Positions 27,771 through 36,815 are shown, counted from the stretch's first letter. The stretch: 64,000 nucleotides of DNA from Pseudoalteromonas espejiana DSM 9414 (GCF_002221525.1 NZ_CP011028.1:1623001-1687000), one strand, 5' to 3'. Program-made: numbers and translations. The notes: generated by a model from the sequence alone, not told the origin.

Positions 27771-28880
27771 ATGAGCAAGCTTGTTATTCGAAAAGCTATT
27801 GGTAGTGATTTATCTGCACTGATTGACGTTGAAAACGCGTGCTTTAATAACGATAAATTGAGCCCGCGTAGTTTAAAGCGCTGGTTAAGTGCTAAGCACG
27901 GTATTTTGCTCGTTGCAGAAAATGGCGAGCAAGTATGCGGCTATGGGCTTGTGTGGTGCCATAAAGGCACGCGTTTGGCGCGTTTATATTCGCTTGCGGT
28001 ATTACCCCAAATGCAAGGTAAAGGCATTGCCAAAATGCTATTAGCAGCGCTTGAAAAACAAACCAGTGAGCGTGGGCGAATTTACCTTCGTTTAGAAGTG
28101 GCCGTAAATAACGAAAGTGCGATTGGGCTTTATAAAAGTTTGGGTTACAGAGTGTTTGGCCAATATAGCGATTATTATGACGATCACAGTGATGCGCTAC
28201 GAATGCAAAAAAATATTCGCCAAACGAGTGAGTTAAAAGTAGCGCGATTAACGCCCTGGTATCAGCAAACTACCGAGTTTACCTGTGGGCCAGCGGCGTT
28301 ATTAATGGCAATGGGGGCACTTAAGCCAACAACGGAGCTTAGTCAATCACATGAGCTGGCACTTTGGCGTGAAGGTACCACCATTTTTATGACCTCAGGA
28401 CATGGTGGTTGCCATCCGTTTGGTTTAGCACTTGCGGCTAATAAACGCGGCTTTAAAAGCGAGGTCATGGTAAATACCACAGAGCCTTTGTTTTTAGATG
28501 GCGTACGCAATGAGAACAAAAAAATGGTACTAGCAACAGTGCATCAACAATTTGTTGATGGCATTGCACAGGCAAATATACCGCTTGTGCATAAAGATGT
28601 TGAGCTTGAGCATATTGAACAGTGGTTAAGCGAAGGCTTTAGTGTGCTGTTATTAATTAGCACATACAGTTTTGATGGTAAAAAATCACCCCATTGGGTG
28701 TGCGTTACCCACCTTGATGAGCACTGCGTGTATGTTCACGACCCATTTTGTGAGCCAGGAAGCGACAAACAACTCGCAATAGATTGCCAGTACGTACCTA
28801 TAGCGCGCAGTGATTTTAGTAAAATGTCAGTATTTGGTGGCCAACGGCTAAGAACCGCAGTGGCCATTGCTAATAATTAA
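27771..28880 (+). CDS. GNAT acetyltransferase fused to a C39-like peptidase domain
   Basis: Start taken at ATG 27771, four bases after the rimK-like stop; an in-frame GTG at 27759 is possible. Residues 1-150 are a RimI-like GNAT domain (RLYSLAVLPQMQGKGIAKMLLAALE, the acetyl-CoA loop, and NESAIGLYKSLGY). Residues 160-370 are a papain-like domain (TPWYQQTTEFTCGPAALLMAMGAL with the nucleophile Cys in TCGPAAL, and SPHWVCVTHLDEHCVYVHDP with the His and Asp), as in the C39-like DUF3335 group. With the ATP-grasp neighbour this suggests a peptide or protein-tail modification and cleavage pathway. No small precursor gene is evident. Confidence 0.85.
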   Translation: MSKLVIRKAIGSDLSALIDVENACFNNDKLSPRSLKRWLSAKHGILLVAENGEQVCGYGLVWCHKGTRLARLYSLAVLPQMQGKGIAKMLLAALEKQTSERGRIYLRLEVAVNNESAIGLYKSLGYRVFGQYSDYYDDHSDALRMQKNIRQTSELKVARLTPWYQQTTEFTCGPAALLMAMGALKPTTELSQSHELALWREGTTIFMTSGHGGCHPFGLALAANKRGFKSEVMVNTTEPLFLDGVRNENKKMVLATVHQQFVDGIAQANIPLVHKDVELEHIEQWLSEGFSVLLLISTYSFDGKKSPHWVCVTHLDEHCVYVHDPFCEPGSDKQLAIDCQYVPIARSDFSKMSVFGGQRLRTAVAIANN

Positions 28881-28896
28881 TAGGTTTTTGTTAAGA

Positions 28897-29409
28897 GTGA
28901 CTTTTTTAGATTTAATTGATGTAGCCCCTTATTCGTGGGCAGCCATTGGCACCGCCGCTTTTTGCGGTGCCATAATTGGTATAGAACGGCAATTGCGCGG
29001 TAAACCTGTAGGTATTCGTACCTCAGCTTTAATAACGCTGGGCACGTATTTGTTTTTATCGACCGCGTTTAACTTACAAGGCGATGTAATTGATCATTCT
29101 CGTGTAGTGGGGCAAATAATTACAGGCATTGGCTTTTTAGGCGCTGGCGTTATGCTTGCAAAAGACGGAGCCGTTGTAGGGGTTACCTCAGCTGCAACCA
29201 TTTGGGTGCTTGCCTCAATTGGCGTAATGATAGCTACAGACAATTTAGGTGCTGCTATTAAACTTTCAGTGCTGGTGGTCGGTATTTTATATGGTGTAGA
29301 TGTACTTGAGGCAAAATTTAAAAGCTTAAGTAAAGGCGTCCATACTAAAGTAAAAAGCTATCAAAAGCGTTACTACCGAAAAGAGTTTAACGACACAGAG
29401 CGCCACTAA
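28897..29409 (+). CDS. MgtC/SapB-family membrane protein
   Basis: About 170 residues from GTG 28897; in-frame TTG codons at 28888 and 28867 are alternatives, none with a strong ribosome site. The family core GAIIGIERQLRGKPVGIRTSALITLGTYLF and GIGFLGAGVMLAKDGAVVGVTSAATIW is clear, with four to five membrane segments and a basic tail. MgtC relatives have been linked to magnesium starvation and to control of the F-ATPase; E. coli YhiD is a closer structural parallel. The N-terminus overlaps or abuts the preceding gene. Confidence 0.85.
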   Translation: MTFLDLIDVAPYSWAAIGTAAFCGAIIGIERQLRGKPVGIRTSALITLGTYLFLSTAFNLQGDVIDHSRVVGQIITGIGFLGAGVMLAKDGAVVGVTSAATIWVLASIGVMIATDNLGAAIKLSVLVVGILYGVDVLEAKFKSLSKGVHTKVKSYQKRYYRKEFNDTERH

Positions 29410-29419
29410 TTTAGTGGCG
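29401..29419. terminator. Hairpin spanning the mgtC-like stop codon, between convergent genes
   Basis: Perfect 9-bp arms CGCCACTAA and TTAGTGGCG; the left arm includes the stop codon. There is no T-run, so termination is likely weak or the hairpin protects the 3' end. Confidence 0.45.
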
Positions 29420-29440
29420 TACTCCGTTAAAATGTATTAG

Positions 29441-30667
29441 TTAAAGTGTGACTGCTTGATACTCTATTGCCTCGTTAATTGGCGCGGGGCGACCAATAAA
29501 ATAACCTTGTACGTTATCTACATTTAGTTTTCTGAGTGTGAAAAGCTCATCTTCATTTTCTATGCCTTCAGCTACAATTGAACAGTTAATTGCTTTTGCA
29601 AAACCACATAACGCCTTTGCTAATAAAAACTTTCTACGGTCGTTATTTATATTTTGGGTAAGGCTAATATCAAGTTTTATAATATCGGCTTCTAACTCTA
29701 ATATATGCTGAAAAGACGAAAACCCAGCGCCTACATCGTCTATTGCCAGCTTTACGCCTTTTGCTCTTAATGGCTCAAGTGCAGAGCGCATAGCCTGGTA
29801 ATTTGTAATAGGCGAATGTTCAGTCACTTCTAATATTATTCTGGTGCAATCTACATCATTTAATACGTTATTAATTGCACCCGATAATATATGCGCTGGC
29901 GATGTATTAATGGTTACGTAGGCGTGTGGGGCAAGCTCATCCATGCAGTGCAGGGTATTTTGTATAGCAAGTATTTCTAGCGCTTCACCGAGACCTAAAT
30001 TATCGGCATCTTTAAACCATACATCGGGTGTTTTGTAAGGCTCGGTAAAAAATCGAGAAAGCGATTCATAACCCGATAGCCGGTTAGTCGCTAGGTTAAA
30101 AATGGGCTGAAAATAAATAGTGATGGCTTTTGTTTTTATAATATTTTCAATGAGTATTTTTGTATCAATACTTAAAGTATCAGATTGCGCTTTTTGCTCT
30201 ATAAGTTCGCTAGCAAGTTCTGATATTAGTTTTAAAAATGCCAAATCTTTATTATTTAAATTGTCATCACATGCTGTTTTGTAGCAGCAAAAGGTACCGT
30301 AAATTTTACCTGATGCTAAAACTATAGGCACACCTATATATGAGCCTATATTTAATTTTTTTGTAACCGGCATAGCCTTAGTAATTGGGTGTTTATGTGT
30401 GTTTGGTATGATAGGTTCAAGGTCGTTATCTGAGATTTTTTTGCAATATGTTTGGCAAATAGGATCTGAATTACCAACTGCTACACAGGGGTTGTTGGTT
30501 TGGTTATCAACCACCTTAAAAACGCGATCTGTTTTTGTAAACTCAGATATAAACGCAACATCCATTTTAAGATGTTTGCGCACAAGCGAAAGTAGGCGCA
30601 ATAATTTTTCGTCGATAGAGCCATCACTTTGTTGCTCAAAAAGCTGTTTTTTTATTTCATCGCTCAT
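29441..30667 (-). CDS. GAF-EAL cyclic-di-GMP phosphodiesterase
   Basis: From the ATG at 30667 the product is 408 residues; the longer frame adds 16 residues of doubtful value. A GAF domain (about residues 10-165, including GSYIGVPIVLASGKIYGTFCCY) precedes an EAL domain (residues 175-405). Catalytic markers are kept: ESLSR in the ExLxR position, TINTSP, EVTEHS, IDDVGAGFSS, KLDISL and VAEGIE. It should hydrolyse c-di-GMP under control of the GAF sensor. No GGDEF domain and no membrane segment are present, so it is cytosolic. Confidence 0.9.
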   Translation of the reverse strand: MSDEIKKQLFEQQSDGSIDEKLLRLLSLVRKHLKMDVAFISEFTKTDRVFKVVDNQTNNPCVAVGNSDPICQTYCKKISDNDLEPIIPNTHKHPITKAMPVTKKLNIGSYIGVPIVLASGKIYGTFCCYKTACDDNLNNKDLAFLKLISELASELIEQKAQSDTLSIDTKILIENIIKTKAITIYFQPIFNLATNRLSGYESLSRFFTEPYKTPDVWFKDADNLGLGEALEILAIQNTLHCMDELAPHAYVTINTSPAHILSGAINNVLNDVDCTRIILEVTEHSPITNYQAMRSALEPLRAKGVKLAIDDVGAGFSSFQHILELEADIIKLDISLTQNINNDRRKFLLAKALCGFAKAINCSIVAEGIENEDELFTLRKLNVDNVQGYFIGRPAPINEAIEYQAVTL

Positions 30668-30742
30668 ACAATAACCTGAATCGGATTTTAGGTAATAGTG
30701 TAATTTATATAACAATAAAAGCCACTTAATAACTATTATGCA

Positions 30743-31753
30743 TTAACCAAATAATTTTCTTCTTACTACTTTCCTGTACTCGCTTGGCGTTTGGCTTAGC
30801 ACTTTTTTAAACACGCGAGTTAAATGGCCTTGGTCGTTATAGCCAACCTCAAGTGCCACTTCTTGAATAGTTAAATTTGACGACGCTAATAATTCCTTAG
30901 CACCTTCAACCCTTAACTGTTGCCAATATTCTATAGGGCTTTGATTAGTTGCAAGCTTAAAACGCCGTGTAAAGGTACGGTAGCTTAAGCTAAATTGTGC
31001 CGCTACTTCTTGCAGGTTTAACTCGCTGGCTAAATTAGTTTTAAGCCAAAACTGAATTTGCGCTATTAGTTCATCTGGGTGGCGGTCAACCGCGCCTTCA
31101 AGGTAGCGCTGATCTTCGTAGGGTTTACGAACTTCGTGCGAAAAGTTACGTTCTACGTGTTGTGCAGCGGCTTTGCCGTAATATTGGCTAATAATATGTA
31201 CGATCACATCGGCCAGTGCATTTAAGCTTGCCACCGTATACATACGCTCAGATTGGGTTATAAAAAAGTCGGGTTTTAGGCTGACCAATGGGTAGTCGTG
31301 GCTAAATTGTTTTGCATAATGCCAGTGGGTGGTAGCGGGGTGCCCATCAAGTAACCCAGCCTCTGCAACTAAGCAATTACCAGTACCCACACCAATTATA
31401 TGGCTGCCAGTTTCAAAGCTTTCTTGTAGCCACTCAACTATCTCTTTATTAGTACGAACGACAGGGCGAGGGTTTCGCCATATGCCGGGTACTATAATTA
31501 AATCGTTATAAGGTGCGTTAGCAGTAGTGCAATCGGGGACTATAGCAAGCCCTGTACGGGTTTGTATTGGCTGATTATTTTTAGCAATTAAATTTATACT
31601 AAGTGCTCTAAAGTCAGCTTGGTTTAAGTGGCCTTTTGCATAGGCTTCGCCCGCTCTTAGCATTTCAATGGGGAGCGTTAAACTGGTAATAAGTAAGTGT
31701 GGGTACACAGTGATTGCAATGTTTAGCGCGGGGTTAAGCGATTTTTTATTCAT
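30743..31753 (-). CDS. GlxA-family AraC-type regulator with DJ-1/PfpI-like domain
   Basis: The 336-residue protein has an N-terminal class I glutamine-amidotransferase-like sensor domain (about 10-200, with IIVPGIW and the GVGTGNCLVAEAGLLDG elbow) and a C-terminal AraC helix-turn-helix pair (LNLQEVAAQFSLSYRTFTRRFKLATNQSPIEYWQQLR and IQEVALEVGYNDQGHLTRVFKK). Regulators of this type often control amino-acid or quaternary-amine catabolism. It is divergent from fabY; no obvious target operon is next to it. Confidence 0.9.
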   Translation of the reverse strand: MNKKSLNPALNIAITVYPHLLITSLTLPIEMLRAGEAYAKGHLNQADFRALSINLIAKNNQPIQTRTGLAIVPDCTTANAPYNDLIIVPGIWRNPRPVVRTNKEIVEWLQESFETGSHIIGVGTGNCLVAEAGLLDGHPATTHWHYAKQFSHDYPLVSLKPDFFITQSERMYTVASLNALADVIVHIISQYYGKAAAQHVERNFSHEVRKPYEDQRYLEGAVDRHPDELIAQIQFWLKTNLASELNLQEVAAQFSLSYRTFTRRFKLATNQSPIEYWQQLRVEGAKELLASSNLTIQEVALEVGYNDQGHLTRVFKKVLSQTPSEYRKVVRRKLFG

Positions 31754-31877
31754 TTCAATGCTCCGACCAGTACATTTTGGCCTTTTGTGCAGAATATTTG
31801 GCTATTAAAGCATAAAGAGTTGTTATTAATCCAATTAAACTGTTTGCTTCTCCAATAACACGCATTAAAGGTTAATT

Positions 31878-33785
31878 ATGACAGCATTACCCGTAATAGT
31901 AGGCATGGGCGGTATAAACGCCGCAGGCCGAACTTCTTTTCATCAAGGTTACCGCCGTATCGTGTTAGATGCATTAAACGCACAAGATCGTAGTGAAACA
32001 TTTTTAGGCCTCGCCACATTAATGAACTTGGTAAGCGTTGTTGATGGTAACCTTCAAGATTCAAATGGTAATAATGTTGAGCAAAGCGACATAGAAGCAC
32101 GCTTTGGTGAGCAAATTATTGCTGGGACGCTCATTCGTAAAATTGAAAAAGAACATTTTGACGCAGATGCCACGCCTTGGCAGCAAAAAATGACATTAAA
32201 GACATCTGACGAAAACGCAATTGTATTTGAAACTCGCGCACGTGACTTACCAACCCCTGTGCCCGCAAGCTGGAATGTACAAGAGCTTGACGGCAAAAAA
32301 GTAAAAGTAACAATAGCCGCAGACTTAGACGTAAAGCTTGATTCTACACGTGACAACCCAATTAAATCGGCAGGGCAGTTTCCCACTGGGTTTGATCCGT
32401 CAATTATGTATAACAGCCGTTATCAGCCACGCGGTTTGCAAGCCACCATATTTGCAGCAAACGATGCTATTAAATCAACAGGCCTTGACTGGCAACGCAT
32501 AATGAATAGCGTAGAGCCAGATAAAATTGGCACCTATTCAGCCTCTGTTATTGGTCAAATGGACGATAAAGGATTAGGTGGTTTAGTTAAAGCGCGTCAG
32601 CAGGGCGATCGCGTTAGTACTAAGCAATTAGCACTTGGTTTGAACACGATGTCGACTGATTTTATAAACGCGTACGTTACAGGTAATGTAGGTACTACGT
32701 TTTCTACCTCGGGCGCATGTGCCACTTTTTTATATAACTTACGCGCCGCAGTAAACGATATTCAAGCAGGGCGCACCCGTGTTGCGGTTGTTGCAAGTGT
32801 TGAATGCGCTATAACGCCTGAAGTAGTTGAAGGCTTTGGTAATATGAGCGCCCTTGCAAATGTTGAAGGCTTACGCCGTTTAGATAACCTAAGCAGTGAA
32901 CAAGAGCCCGATTACCGTAAAAGCAGCCGCCCATTTGGCGAAAACTGTGGTTTTACATTAGGTGAAGGCGCACAAGTGACTATTTTAATGGATGATGCAT
33001 TAGCACTAGAGCTTGGTGCAGACATTATGGGCTCAGTACCTGATGTATTTGTAAATGCCGATGGTATTAAAAAATCAATCACCTCACCGGGCCCAGGTAA
33101 TTACATTACTATGGCTAAATCTGCGGCATTAGCAACAAGCTTATTAGGTAAAGAGGCGCTTCAAAATCGCAGCTTTATTTTAGCGCACGGTTCAAGTACG
33201 CCGCAAAACAGAGTAACTGAGTCACTTATTTATCATAAAGTAGCGCAAACCTTTGCCATTGATAGCTGGAAAGTAACGGCGCCAAAAGCTTATGTAGGGC
33301 ACACAATTGCACCTGCTAGTGGCGATCAGCTGGCGATTGCGCTGGGCGTATTTAGCCATAATATAATGCCGGGCATTACGACTATAGATAAAGTTGCTGA
33401 CGATGTTTATGCAGATCACTTAGATATACGTAACAGTCATTACGATTGCGGCGACATGGACATAGCCTTTATAAACTCAAAAGGCTTTGGCGGTAATAAC
33501 GCCACAGCTACTGTATTGAGCGCTAAAGTAACAATGCAAATGCTTGCTAAGCGCCATGGTGATGAGGTTATGCGTAGTTATGCAGATAAAAATACATCTG
33601 TTGTTGCTGCGCAAAATACCTATAAAGCACAAGCTGACCTTGGCAAGTACGAATTAGTATACCGTTTTGGCGATGGCGCCATTGACGATAACGACATTGT
33701 AATTGGCGAAGAGGGTATTGAACTGCCAGGTTTTGATAAAGCCATTTCGTTTACTACAACCAACTCCTATCAAGATATGTTTTAG
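31878..33785 (+). CDS. fabY: Beta-ketoacyl synthase FabY
   Basis: The 635-residue length and the opening LPVIVGMGGINAAGRTSFHQGYRR match Pseudomonas FabY, which condenses acetyl-CoA with malonyl-ACP to start fatty-acid synthesis. The active-site Cys is in STSGACATFLYN, and the two His residues in LAHGSSTPQNRVTES and AYVGHTIAPASGD. The ATG lies about 8 bases after AAAGG. It stands alone, and is the last clearly host-like gene before the mobile region. Assignment to FabY rather than FabB/F rests on length and N-terminus. Confidence 0.85.
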   Translation: MTALPVIVGMGGINAAGRTSFHQGYRRIVLDALNAQDRSETFLGLATLMNLVSVVDGNLQDSNGNNVEQSDIEARFGEQIIAGTLIRKIEKEHFDADATPWQQKMTLKTSDENAIVFETRARDLPTPVPASWNVQELDGKKVKVTIAADLDVKLDSTRDNPIKSAGQFPTGFDPSIMYNSRYQPRGLQATIFAANDAIKSTGLDWQRIMNSVEPDKIGTYSASVIGQMDDKGLGGLVKARQQGDRVSTKQLALGLNTMSTDFINAYVTGNVGTTFSTSGACATFLYNLRAAVNDIQAGRTRVAVVASVECAITPEVVEGFGNMSALANVEGLRRLDNLSSEQEPDYRKSSRPFGENCGFTLGEGAQVTILMDDALALELGADIMGSVPDVFVNADGIKKSITSPGPGNYITMAKSAALATSLLGKEALQNRSFILAHGSSTPQNRVTESLIYHKVAQTFAIDSWKVTAPKAYVGHTIAPASGDQLAIALGVFSHNIMPGITTIDKVADDVYADHLDIRNSHYDCGDMDIAFINSKGFGGNNATATVLSAKVTMQMLAKRHGDEVMRSYADKNTSVVAAQNTYKAQADLGKYELVYRFGDGAIDDNDIVIGEEGIELPGFDKAISFTTTNSYQDMF

Positions 33786-34088
33786 AAGAACAGTTTTGCA
33801 TAGGTTAGCATAATTTTATACCCCCCCGAATTTGCTGGGCTGTAGCGTAGACATAAGTTATCAAAGCTTATAATCGGTACAGACCCAGCATGGACCCACA
33901 CCCAAAAAAAGACCCGAAATGGACCCACAGTGGACCCACTTTTTCTACCTTCGAGAGCCTAAAAGCGGCGAGTGTATTACAGTAAAGCTCAAATATTTGT
34001 AATCATCACCACACGACAAAAGTTGCAAGTTTTAAGCTCTTAACTTAAATTGGTACAAAATAATCGATTAATAACACTAAGAGGCCGC
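33786..34088. other. Boundary region with TGGACCCAC direct repeats
   Basis: No gene is seen. TGGACCCAC occurs at 33891-33899, 33920-33928 and 33931-33939, with related AGACCCA and GACCCG nearby, all in the same orientation. Short direct repeats like these occur as arm-type integrase sites next to att cores, so this may mark the left end of the inserted element. A TTG-initiated extension of the next gene overlaps the end of this stretch but has no ribosome site. Confidence 0.4.
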
Positions 34089-34523
34089 ATGAGATTATTT
34101 GCTTTATTATTTTTGCTGTCCTTCACTGCTAACGCTGAAAGTATAAGAAACAAGAACCATGGCACCCTGATAGTCTCAGAAGTAACCTCGATCTATGACG
34201 GAGATACCTTCAGAGCTAATATTAAAGGACTTCATTCCTTAATAGGGGAGAGAATCGGCATTCGAGTAGCTGGTGTTGATACACCAGAGATACGCGGCAA
34301 GTGTAAACAAGAAAAAGATCTTGCTCGCCAAGCAAAGCAAGTAACCGTTGAAGCTTTACGTTCGGCAAAGGTTATTGAGCTTAGGAATACAAAGCGTGGT
34401 AAGTATTTTAGGATAGTTGCTGACGTATACGTGGACAACAAAAACCTGACTGACATTCTAATCAGTTCAGGCTTGGGTGTTGCTTATGACGGGGGCACTA
34501 AGGCGAAGGATTGGTGTAGTTAA
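34089..34523 (+). CDS. Secreted thermonuclease (SNase-family)
   Basis: The 144-residue protein starts at ATG 34089, 4 bases after AAGAGG, with signal peptide MRLFALLFLLSFTANA. The SNase core is present: IYDGDTFRA (metal Asp), IRVAGVDTPEIRG (Arg, Asp and Glu) and the second Arg in the GKYFRIVADVYVD region, then LTDILISSGLGVAYDGG. It would degrade DNA or RNA outside the cell or in the periplasm. It precedes an attC-like element, so it may be cassette cargo; a host or phage role cannot be separated. Confidence 0.85.
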   Translation: MRLFALLFLLSFTANAESIRNKNHGTLIVSEVTSIYDGDTFRANIKGLHSLIGERIGIRVAGVDTPEIRGKCKQEKDLARQAKQVTVEALRSAKVIELRNTKRGKYFRIVADVYVDNKNLTDILISSGLGVAYDGGTKAKDWCS

Positions 34524-34617
34524 TTTTGTTTAGTGTGGGGGCGGCAAAGAGCGATAGCCAGACACTGAAAAAATTAAATTTGTTCCTGTGTTTTGAGTAA
34601 AAACCTAATTTTGTGCA

Positions 34618-34684
34618 ATAACATTATTAAACGTCGTTTTTGTGTGTTATTAACCACCGCAATGGTTTTCAATAAGTTGTTATG
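34618..34684. repeat. attC-like element, related to that at 24.1-24.3 kb
   Basis: Begins AATAACATTATTAAAC and ends CAATAAGTTGTTAT, imperfectly complementary ends with unpaired extra bases. The right half (TTAACCACCG, CAATGGTTTTCAATAAG, TGTTATG) is close to identical to the element upstream of the MltR gene 10 kb away, including the small hairpin AACCA/TGGTT. It is followed by AGGAG and a TTG start, just as the other copy is followed by GAGGA and ATG. Confidence 0.45.
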
Positions 34685-34701
34685 AGTGAAAGGAGCTAGA
34701 A

Positions 34702-35260
34702 TTGAACAAAATGGTAATGTTACAAGTTATAAATGCTAAAGGTTTAGTAGATACATCAATAGGTCGAAAACCTATTGATGATCTAGAACTAAAAGAGATT
34801 TTTTAGAGTTTTAAAGAGATTTATTTTTTGCAGCCTATCTCTTATGCTTATGAGGCTATCGAGAGAAACGTTAAAGATCTGGATAATTTCATTTGTCGAA
34901 TATTTGGCCCCAATAACGAATTAGTATACGGTATTGTGAACCATATGTAGGCTATCAGTTCGCCGACTGAGGTTTATCAAAGATTTACTAACTTACTATC
35001 TTCAGCCAATGCATTTTTAAATCTCGCAGAATCAAAATTAAAGTCAGCATTTGGGAAAGAATCGCTAAAATTATCAAGTTGGAATGATATGGAATTAGGT
35101 ATTGATTTTACAGACCTTCATTCAGCTGCTGCATAAAATTCAAGAGATTGAATTTAACGTAGACGAATTTATTGATTTTGCTGGCTCTTTCATCGATGGT
35201 ATGGATGATAAGTTAACCGTTTTTCTAGCTAAAATTTTTGAGTTGGTATGTAGTGGTTAG
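34702..35260 (+). pseudogene. Decayed gene of unknown function (two stops and a frameshift)
   Basis: Starting at TTG 34702 with AGGAG 6 bases upstream, one frame reads coding-like protein interrupted by in-frame TAG at 34804 and TAG at 34948 and ending at TAA 35134. From about 35122 another frame continues in the same style (QLLHKIQEIEFNVDEFIDFAG) to a TAG at 35258. Joined, it would encode about 185 residues, rich in Phe, Leu, Asp and Glu, without a recognised motif. Both its start signal and composition look like a real former gene. It directly follows the attC-like element. Confidence 0.65.
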
Positions 35261-35273
35261 ATTATTAAATAAA

Positions 35274-35288
35274 GCCGCAACAAGCGGC
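35274..35288. terminator. Hairpin terminator shared by pseudogene and protease gene
   Basis: Arms GCCGC and GCGGC with a 5-base loop; leftward it is followed by TTTATTT, which fits the end of the leftward protease gene. Confidence 0.6.
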
Positions 35289-35309
35289 CTTATTCGTAAG
35301 TAGGGACTA

Positions 35310-36815
35310 TTATATTGAGTCGCTATATTGACTAACTTCTCTAAGATAAAGCGCTACCGCTTTCTTGTTATTTTCTCTTCCAGCTCCAAGGCGTATTTTC
35401 TTCTTCTTCTCATAGTCATCAACTAAACGAGTAGGGGAAGATAAATAAGGGTGTCCTGTACAATAACTAGTTTTTATAGTTTCCTCACATATATTGTTAT
35501 ATGCCATAAAAGATTTTACTGCCTCTACACTACCGCTACTATCCTTATAACTTCCTATAAAAGCTCTTGCATAAGATTTACCTGGAACATCATTATATTT
35601 ACTATGCCCAGCACCCAATACATGCATTAGCTCATGCTGCGGATAATACAGGTTTGGATTTGGATTTATTCCCCAACCAGCAACAGCAAAGCCTGTATGT
35701 TTGTTTCTGTAGTCTCCATATCCATAAGGGGTTAGAGCTAGGCCTGCGTATTGATTGTTAGAGTCATAGGATAAATGTACGAACATAACTACATCAGCTT
35801 TCCACTGTCTACGCATTTCTCTTAACTGTGGACTATTTGACATACGTTCTAGGATTGTTTTGTAGTCAGTAGGGCAGCTCGAACCGCATACGTCGCTTGG
35901 TGGGAGGCTGTATGCGTATCTTAAGTTAGAGTTACCACCAGAAGTAGCAACTTTCTCATAAGCAGTAGAATAAACAAAAGGTATAAAATTAGGTGCTTCA
36001 CCTGTAACAAATTTTTCGTTCACAAACATGTTCTGTACGTCTTTTAAAACAGGAATAGGGTAACGGCTCCTAAATTTGTAATCTCTCATAACCTTGGCTA
36101 TTGAAGGGTGCACAAGCCAGAGTATTTGAACTGAATGATTTAATTTAACCGCATTTTCAGGATTTAAAGGGTATTTAACCGTCCATCCGTTAACTGCTTT
36201 GGAACTTATAGAGCTATCGGGCCTAAAATCAAGACTGTAAGGGATGTTAACTTTTACACTTTCAGGTACTTCATAAGTATCATTTTCTAGCTTTATATTT
36301 TCATCAACAATAGCATATTTTTTGGCGCTTTTAACGGTCCAGCTTTTATCGATTTCTATAATGTATTGGTATTTAGTGCCATTAATTAGAAGCTCCATAT
36401 CGCCAATTTCATCTTTGAATGGAGTATCGTGTAAATAGGTTAAATTGAAGTCCCATTTACGGGAAGGGCTTTTTAAAAAAATGGAATATATTTTATTATT
36501 CAGGTGTGTAATATCAGTTACATACAGTTCTTTTGTTGTCAGATCTGGATCATTGTGGCCAAAGGTAAGGTTGGTCTTGAATTCGTCGTCATTAAACTTA
36601 ATTGTGTGTGTATTGTCGCCACCAAAATTGATTTCATTTTTTACATTCATATCCTCAAGCTCAAGATGGTTTATTGATTCTTGAGTTAGAATTTCCAGGC
36701 TATCAATTTGGGAAGGAGTAAACACAAAGTCTTTAAGAGGTAATGAGTTTTCGAATTGTGCGTGAGAGCACATACTAAATCCAAGCAAAAAGGCTGCAAA
36801 ATATTTATATTTCAT
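35310..36815 (-). CDS. Secreted metzincin-like zinc metalloprotease
   Basis: The 501-residue protein has a signal peptide (MKYKYFAAFLLGFSMCSHA). Near residue 392 it carries HELMHVLGAGH, the HExxHxxGxxH zinc motif of metzincins with the general-base Glu, and a downstream Met (SFMAYNNIC) that can serve as the Met-turn. The segment before it (MRRQWKADVVMFVHLSY, GLALTPYGYG) matches adamalysin-like proteases. The N-terminal 250 residues look like a beta-rich pro or binding domain. Four Cys around DVCGSSCPTD and NICEETIKTSYCTGH suggest disulfides. Low-GC sequence and isolation from metabolic genes point to transferred cargo. Confidence 0.82.
   Translation of the reverse strand: MKYKYFAAFLLGFSMCSHAQFENSLPLKDFVFTPSQIDSLEILTQESINHLELEDMNVKNEINFGGDNTHTIKFNDDEFKTNLTFGHNDPDLTTKELYVTDITHLNNKIYSIFLKSPSRKWDFNLTYLHDTPFKDEIGDMELLINGTKYQYIIEIDKSWTVKSAKKYAIVDENIKLENDTYEVPESVKVNIPYSLDFRPDSSISSKAVNGWTVKYPLNPENAVKLNHSVQILWLVHPSIAKVMRDYKFRSRYPIPVLKDVQNMFVNEKFVTGEAPNFIPFVYSTAYEKVATSGGNSNLRYAYSLPPSDVCGSSCPTDYKTILERMSNSPQLREMRRQWKADVVMFVHLSYDSNNQYAGLALTPYGYGDYRNKHTGFAVAGWGINPNPNLYYPQHELMHVLGAGHSKYNDVPGKSYARAFIGSYKDSSGSVEAVKSFMAYNNICEETIKTSYCTGHPYLSSPTRLVDDYEKKKKIRLGAGRENNKKAVALYLREVSQYSDSI

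Noticed and set aside
33881..33939. TGGACCCAC repeats as extra copies of the TGGACA origin repeats
   Set aside because: They share only TGGAC, differ afterward, and lie 24 kb from the array.
34050..34088. Upstream TTG start for the thermonuclease
   Set aside because: It would put 13 polar residues before the signal peptide; the ATG at 34089 has a ribosome site.
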